Assembly (NCBI GenBank): GCA_964553325.1
Contig: CAZKKI010000079.1
Location: forward strand, 1-64,000
Origin: BMS3ABIN04 sp964553325
GTDB taxonomy: Bacteria; Bacteroidota; Ignavibacteria; Ignavibacteriales; Melioribacteraceae
Direction of reading: 5' to 3'
Length of the DNA stretch: 64,000 bases
In this document: positions 60,104 through 64,000 of the stretch, piece after piece
Numbering within the stretch: position 1 is the first letter of the stretch
How the letters are laid out: each line of letters begins with the position of its first letter
Notes under the pieces: model-generated
What the model was told of the DNA's origin: nothing
The model's database searches: none
What the model saw: only the letters and a program-made list of their open reading frames with translations
Made by a program: the position numbers and the translations under genes

Positions 60104-61465
60104 ATGCCGTATGAATTTGAAGAAGTATTGCAAACCATAAAAATGACGGAAATCGAACATTTCGATATCCGGACGGTGACAATGGGAATTAGTTTGCGCG
60201 ATTGCTACGACCGTAATATTGAAATAACAAAAGAAAAGATTTATTCCAAAATTCTTAAATATGCAAAAAACCATGTAAGCTATGCCGAACAAGTGGAAGC
60301 ACAGTACGGAATTTCCATCGCAAATAAAAGAATTGCCGTAACGCCGGTATCCATTGCTTTCGACGGCTTGGATGCCGAAGGATTTGTAGAAGTAGCTAAA
60401 ACATTGGACAAAGCGGCAAAAGACGTTGGTGTTGATTATATCGGTGGATTTTCGGCTTTGGTTCAAAAAGGATTTACGAACAGTGAAAAAGAATTAATTA
60501 AAGCAATTCCGTATGCCCTTTCGGAAACCGAAAGAGTTGTATCGAGTGTTAACGTTGCTTCAACTAAGGCCGGAATAAACATGTCCGCGGTTAATCTTAT
60601 GGCTTTCGCGGTAAAGAAAACAGCCGAGTTAACAAAAGATAGAGATTCAATCGGTTGCGCCAAATTAGTTGTATTCTGCAACGTGCCCGAAGATAACCCT
60701 TTTGTTGCCGGAGCTTTTCACGGTGTTTCCGAAGCGGAAGTTACGTTGAATATGGGAATAAGCGGACCCGGTGTCGTTTTGGACGCTATCAAAACAGCCG
60801 GCAATGTGGATTTGCAGCAACTGGCGGAAGTAATTAAGAAAACCACATTCAAAATTACGAGAGCGGGGGAACTTATAGGAAGAAAAGTAGCCGAACTGCA
60901 CGGCGTCCCGTTCGGCATTATCGATATTTCACTTGCTCCTACTCCCGCCGAAGGCGACAGTATCGCCGATGTTCTTAAAGCCATGGGCTTGGAAGATGTA
61001 GGCGCCGCCGGAACTACTGCAGCATTGGCAATGTTAAACGATGCGGTTAAAAAAGGTGGATTGATGGCAAGTTCGTCGGTTGGCGGAATGAGCGGTGCGT
61101 TTATTCCTGTTAGCGAAGATCAAGGAATGATTAGAGCTGCGGAAAAAGGCCGGCTCTCGATAGAAAAATTGGAAGCAATGACTTCTGTGTGCTCGGTCGG
61201 GCTGGATATGATTGCAATACCCGGCGATACACCCGAATCGACAATTGCGGGAATAATCGCCGACGAATGTGCAATCGGTGTAATAAACGATAAAACTACA
61301 TCGGCTAGATTAATTCCTGCGTACGGAAAAAAGGTTGGCGACTATGTCGATTACGGCGGATTGCTTGGCCGTGCGCCGGTAATGAAAGTATCGGAGTTAA
61401 GCTCGTTAAAATTTGTATCGCGCGGAGGACGAATTCCCGCACCAATGAGAAGTTTAACAAATTAA
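60104..61465 (+). CDS. DUF711 (PFL-like, UPF0210) protein
   Basis: 453 residues. GISLRDC, GGFSALVQKGFT, a glycine-rich ISGPGVV, and the near-C-terminal SVGGMSGAFIPVSEDQGMI and GLLGRAPVM match the family, whose fold resembles pyruvate-formate-lyase/glycyl-radical barrels but lacks the usual Gly-radical signature; the enzyme reaction is not established. Paired with the ACT-domain gene. Confidence 0.9.
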   Translation: MPYEFEEVLQTIKMTEIEHFDIRTVTMGISLRDCYDRNIEITKEKIYSKILKYAKNHVSYAEQVEAQYGISIANKRIAVTPVSIAFDGLDAEGFVEVAKTLDKAAKDVGVDYIGGFSALVQKGFTNSEKELIKAIPYALSETERVVSSVNVASTKAGINMSAVNLMAFAVKKTAELTKDRDSIGCAKLVVFCNVPEDNPFVAGAFHGVSEAEVTLNMGISGPGVVLDAIKTAGNVDLQQLAEVIKKTTFKITRAGELIGRKVAELHGVPFGIIDISLAPTPAEGDSIADVLKAMGLEDVGAAGTTAALAMLNDAVKKGGLMASSSVGGMSGAFIPVSEDQGMIRAAEKGRLSIEKLEAMTSVCSVGLDMIAIPGDTPESTIAGIIADECAIGVINDKTTSARLIPAYGKKVGDYVDYGGLLGRAPVMKVSELSSLKFVSRGGRIPAPMRSLTN

Positions 61466-61479
61466 TATTCGGAGGACGA

Positions 61480-62076
61480 ATGAAGAAAATCGGTTGCGGA
61501 GTAGCGGTAGCTATTCTGATTGTTATAATAGGTGCAATCCTTTGGGGTGTTGGCGTTTACAATAATCTTGTAACACTCGATGAAAAAGTGATGCAACAAT
61601 GGAGCCAAGTGGAAAATCAATATCAAAGGAGAGCCGACTTAATACCCAATTTGGTTGAAACCGTAAAAGGCGTGGCAAAATTCGAAAAGGAAACATATAC
61701 GGCCGTAACGGAAGCGCGGGCTAAAGTGAATCAAATTCAACTGACACCCGAAATGTTGAGTGATCCCCAAGCGTTTCAAAAATTTCAAGCGGCACAGGAC
61801 GGATTAAGCAGCGCGCTTTCCCGCTTGCTTGTTACGGTTGAACGATATCCCGAATTAAAAGCGAACGAAAATTTCTTGCAATTGCAAGCTCAACTCGAAG
61901 GAACGGAAAACAGAATTGCGGTTGAAAGAAGGAAATACAATCAAGTTGTACAGGAATACAACACAACAATCAGAAGATTTCCCGCAAACTTTATAGCAAA
62001 TATGACGGGATTTAGAGAAAAACAATACTTTAAATCCGTCGAAGGTTCCGAAAAACCACCGAAAGTACAATTTTAA
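61480..62076 (+). CDS. lemA: LemA-family membrane protein
   Basis: 198 residues; GGAGGACG ribosome site at 61471-61478. N-terminal helix (AVAILIVIIGAILWGVGVYN) and the LemA core WSQVENQYQRRADLIPNLVETVKG, followed by YNTTIRRFPANFIA. LemA proteins are inner-membrane proteins of unclear role, often next to TPM-domain genes as here (4 nt apart). Confidence 0.93.
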   Translation: MKKIGCGVAVAILIVIIGAILWGVGVYNNLVTLDEKVMQQWSQVENQYQRRADLIPNLVETVKGVAKFEKETYTAVTEARAKVNQIQLTPEMLSDPQAFQKFQAAQDGLSSALSRLLVTVERYPELKANENFLQLQAQLEGTENRIAVERRKYNQVVQEYNTTIRRFPANFIANMTGFREKQYFKSVEGSEKPPKVQF

Positions 62077-62079
62077 TTT

Positions 62080-62790
62080 ATGAAAACTTTAAGAATATTG
62101 ATTTTCATTTTACTCTCGGGTTTGAGCATTTGGGCTCAGCCCGAGATTCCTGTTTTAAAAAATTATGTAAACGATTTTACGGGAACTCTAACGGCAGAGC
62201 AAAAATCGTATTTGGAACAAGCTTTAAAAGAATTAGACGATTCCACTTCTACGCAAATTGTCGTTCTCATGATAAATTCGTTGAACGGTTACCCGATTGA
62301 AATGTACGCAAATGAAACGGCGGAGAAAAATAAAATCGGTACGAAAGAAAACGATAACGGAATTCTTTTTCTAATTGCCAAAGACGATAGGAAAATGCGG
62401 ATTGAAGTTGGTTACGGTTTGGAAGGAGCATTGCCCGACGCTTTGGCAAGTTCAATTTTAAGAAACGAAGTTGCGCCGTATTTCAGACAAAAACAATATT
62501 ATAAAGGAATAGTTGCCGGCTTACGGGCAATAATTAGTGCAGTTAAAGGAGAATACACAGCTAAACCCAAAGAAAAGAAAAACAACGGGCTGAGCATATT
62601 TATTTTTTATATGATTTTATTTTTTATCTTCTTCATATTTGCTTCCCGGCGCGGAAGGGGAGGCGGTGGCGGTATAATTTATTACGGAGGATTCGGCGGT
62701 GGCGGATTTTCCGGCGGCGGTGGTAGTTTCGGCGGCTTCTCCGGCGGAGGCGGTTCTTTCGGCGGTGGCGGCGCAAGCGGAAGTTGGTAA
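62080..62790 (+). CDS. TPM-domain (YgcG-like) membrane protein
   Basis: 236 residues: signal peptide (ILIFILLSGLSIWAQ), TPM domain (VNDFTGTLTAEQKSYLEQ, TSTQIVVLMINSLNG, GIVAGLRAII), a membrane helix (IFIFYMILFFIFFIFA) and a Gly/Ser-rich tail of about 50 residues. TPM domains occur with LemA and are sometimes linked to photosystem repair-like or stress functions in other groups. Function here unknown. Confidence 0.92.
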   Translation: MKTLRILIFILLSGLSIWAQPEIPVLKNYVNDFTGTLTAEQKSYLEQALKELDDSTSTQIVVLMINSLNGYPIEMYANETAEKNKIGTKENDNGILFLIAKDDRKMRIEVGYGLEGALPDALASSILRNEVAPYFRQKQYYKGIVAGLRAIISAVKGEYTAKPKEKKNNGLSIFIFYMILFFIFFIFASRRGRGGGGGIIYYGGFGGGGFSGGGGSFGGFSGGGGSFGGGGASGSW

Positions 62791-63001
62791 AACTTTTTAT
62801 CCCGTAAAATAAGAAGGATTTGTCTTGTTTTTTGTCGTTCCTTTTTTTATAATTGAGTGAGTTTAGAATAATATTTTTGTAGGTGTTTGTCTTTTTATAG
62901 GAACTTGTTATTTTTGTTATTGTATTAAACTCAAATTTGAAAATTAGTTCTTTTTAGAAAAATAATTAACAATTTACCAGTAATTTCAAAGGAGTTAGGC
63001 C
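62791..63001 (+). other. 211-nt leader/promoter region of the ferredoxin gene
   Basis: No gene. Two TATTTTTG elements (62872-62879 and 62909-62916); the second has a TTTG at the right distance, see the promoter entry. Ribosome site AAGGAG near 62991. Confidence 0.6.
62886..62916 (+). promoter_or_regulatory. Bacteroidota-type promoter of the ferredoxin gene
   Basis: TTTG (62886-62889), 19-nt spacer, TATTTTTG (62909-62916): full match to the TTTG-N19-TAnnTTTG pattern. Predicted start near 62923, giving a leader of about 79 nt. Confidence 0.65.
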
Positions 63002-63340
63002 ATGGCTATAATGATAACTGATGAGTGCATCAACTGCGGAGCATGCGAACCAGAATGCCCGAATAACGCAATTTACGAGGGTGGTTCCGAATGGGAATTA
63101 GGCGGTAAAACTTACGGTCCCGATGATCCTGCACCTTCAGGAGCTACAGGTTTTTATTCGGATGAGTTTTATTACATTGTACCAGATAAATGTACGGAAT
63201 GCGTCGGTTTTTACGATGAACCGCAATGTGCGGCTGTTTGTCCGGTCGATTGTTGTGTTCCGGATCCGAACCATGTTGAAGATAAAGAAACGTTATTAAA
63301 GAAAAAAGAAATGTTGGATGAAATGGAAGGCCGTTCGTAA
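63002..63340 (+). CDS. YfhL-type ferredoxin with two 4Fe-4S clusters
   Basis: 112 residues. First cluster motif CINCGACEPECP, second set CTECVGFYDEPQCAAVCPVDC, the usual spacing of bacterial 2[4Fe-4S] ferredoxins of the YfhL type with a long loop in the second motif. A charged helix (KETLLKKKEMLDEMEG) ends it. Low-potential electron carrier in the cytoplasm; partners are not in the window. Strong ribosome site and promoter, then a terminator, so a highly expressed single gene. Confidence 0.95.
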   Translation: MAIMITDECINCGACEPECPNNAIYEGGSEWELGGKTYGPDDPAPSGATGFYSDEFYYIVPDKCTECVGFYDEPQCAAVCPVDCCVPDPNHVEDKETLLKKKEMLDEMEGRS

Positions 63341-63363
63341 CCGACATTTTTAATAAAAAAATT

Positions 63364-63397
63364 AAACCGCAATGAAGTTTTTCGTTGCGGTTTTTTT
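63364..63397 (+). terminator. Intrinsic terminator after ferredoxin gene
   Basis: 9-bp stem (AAACCGCAA with TTGCGGTTT, 12-nt loop) with T-run. Confidence 0.9.
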
Positions 63398-63445
63398 ATT
63401 TTAAATAACATATTTTCAGTAAATCTAATTTCGAAAGGAAGACTA

Positions 63446-64000
63446 TGAAAATCGGAAAGTATGAAGTGCAATTTTTACCAACAGGCAGTTTCGGATTGGA
63501 TGGCGGGGCAATGTTCGGTATTATTCCCAAAGTGCTTTGGCAAAAAACGAATCCGCCCGATGAAGCAAATAGAATTACTCTTGGAACAAGATGTATCTTG
63601 TTGCAAAGTGAATCTAAAAATATTCTTGTAGATACCGGCATTGGTGACTTTTGGGATGATAAGTTCAATAAGATATATAGAATAGACAAATCAGACTCAA
63701 GTTTGGAAAAATCGTTGCAACATGTAAACTTGACAGCAGAAGACATAACGGACGTGATTCTTACTCATTTGCATTTCGATCATACCGGCGGCTCTACGGT
63801 TTTGGAAAAAGGTAAAATGATTCCGGCATTTCCGAATGCAAAATATTACGTTCAAAAAAAACATTTCGACTGGGCACTGAATCCTTCAGATAGGGATAGA
63901 GGAAGTTTTATTCCCGATAGGTTTTTACCGTTAAGAGACGAAGGGTTGCTAACTTTTACGGATGGAAACTTTCACTTTGACGATGAAATCGAATTGATTG
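63446..64000 (+). CDS. MBL-fold metallo-hydrolase, 3' truncated by window end
   Basis: Open from ATG at 63446 (ribosome site AAAGGA at 63435-63440) to the end of the window, 185 codons visible. NILVDTGIGDFW precedes the metal motif THLHFDHTGG, the standard HxHxDH of the fold; later HFDWALNPSDRDR resembles quorum-quenching-lactonase/AttM-type members. No signal peptide. Substrate unknown; the C-terminal half lies outside. Confidence 0.88.

Noticed and set aside
1..64000. CRISPR arrays, rRNA, prophage or insertion sequences
   Set aside because: No regularly spaced repeats, transposase or phage genes were seen in the window.

Overview
The window is AT-rich bacterial chromosome that most resembles the class Ignavibacteria (order Ignavibacteriales) of the Bacteroidota/Chlorobi group. 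The evidence is six secreted proteins ending in a type IX secretion (T9SS) C-terminal sorting domain with the NYPNPFNP signature and a terminal KKMxLLK-like end, Bacteroidota-style promoter elements (TTG/TTTG, 19-20 nt, TAnnTTTG), lipoproteins with loose lipoboxes, and otherwise ordinary housekeeping genes. The taxonomy is an inference from these motifs. No rRNA, CRISPR array, insertion sequence or prophage was seen.

Layout. 1-4.7 kb: three T9SS cargo proteins in a row (propeller repeats; plant-type LRR plus Ig; metallo-beta-lactamase fold plus golvesin-like domain). 4.9-11.8 kb: a signalling island with a solute-binding lipoprotein, a histidine kinase overlapping it by 14 nt, an NtrC-type response regulator, and then a well-matched sigma-54 promoter driving a lone receiver-domain gene and another T9SS cargo. 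11.9-13.3 kb: a lipoprotein and a small outer-membrane barrel. 13.3-14.1 kb: three tiny genes on the minus strand with their own promoter, one of only 40 codons. 14.1-19.5 kb, minus strand: a polysaccharide-deacetylase-like exoprotein with dockerin-like repeats, then a metal/metalloid group (CPC-type P-ATPase, OB-fold-like membrane protein, thioredoxin-type arsenate reductase). 19.5-19.9 kb: tRNA-Thr(TGT) with a promoter, a tandem defective tRNA copy and a terminator.

20-30.3 kb: SpoU methyltransferase, DinB-like protein, a T9SS GH13 amylase with a TonB-receptor-like barrel upstream, an HU protein with a histone-H1-like tail, a PH-like membrane protein, a T9SS PQQ-type sugar dehydrogenase, an EVE protein and an alpha/beta hydrolase. 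30.3-42 kb is housekeeping: DUF192, AddB-like nuclease, greA with a leader hairpin, tilS-hpt-ftsH-polyprenol kinase (overlapping genes), a DUF4837 lipoprotein and a UDP-sugar pyrophosphorylase. 42-53 kb: glnE, then secA followed closely by a PII gene and a TPR lipoprotein, an AlbA_2/winged-helix protein, a second SpoU methyltransferase and rlmN.

53-64 kb: a small unknown gene divergent from rlmN over a palindrome, a membrane-embedded spermidine-synthase-like protein, acyl-CoA dehydrogenase, a tightly overlapping run (YidD-like, two paralogous TPR/membrane-tail proteins, ACT domain, DUF711), LemA and TPM-domain proteins, a two-cluster ferredoxin and the start of an MBL-fold hydrolase cut by the window end.

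The most promising unexplained unit is the 4.9-11.8 kb signalling island. A substrate-binding lipoprotein without a permease appears wired to a kinase/NtrC pair whose likely target, by position, is the sigma-54 promoter immediately downstream.
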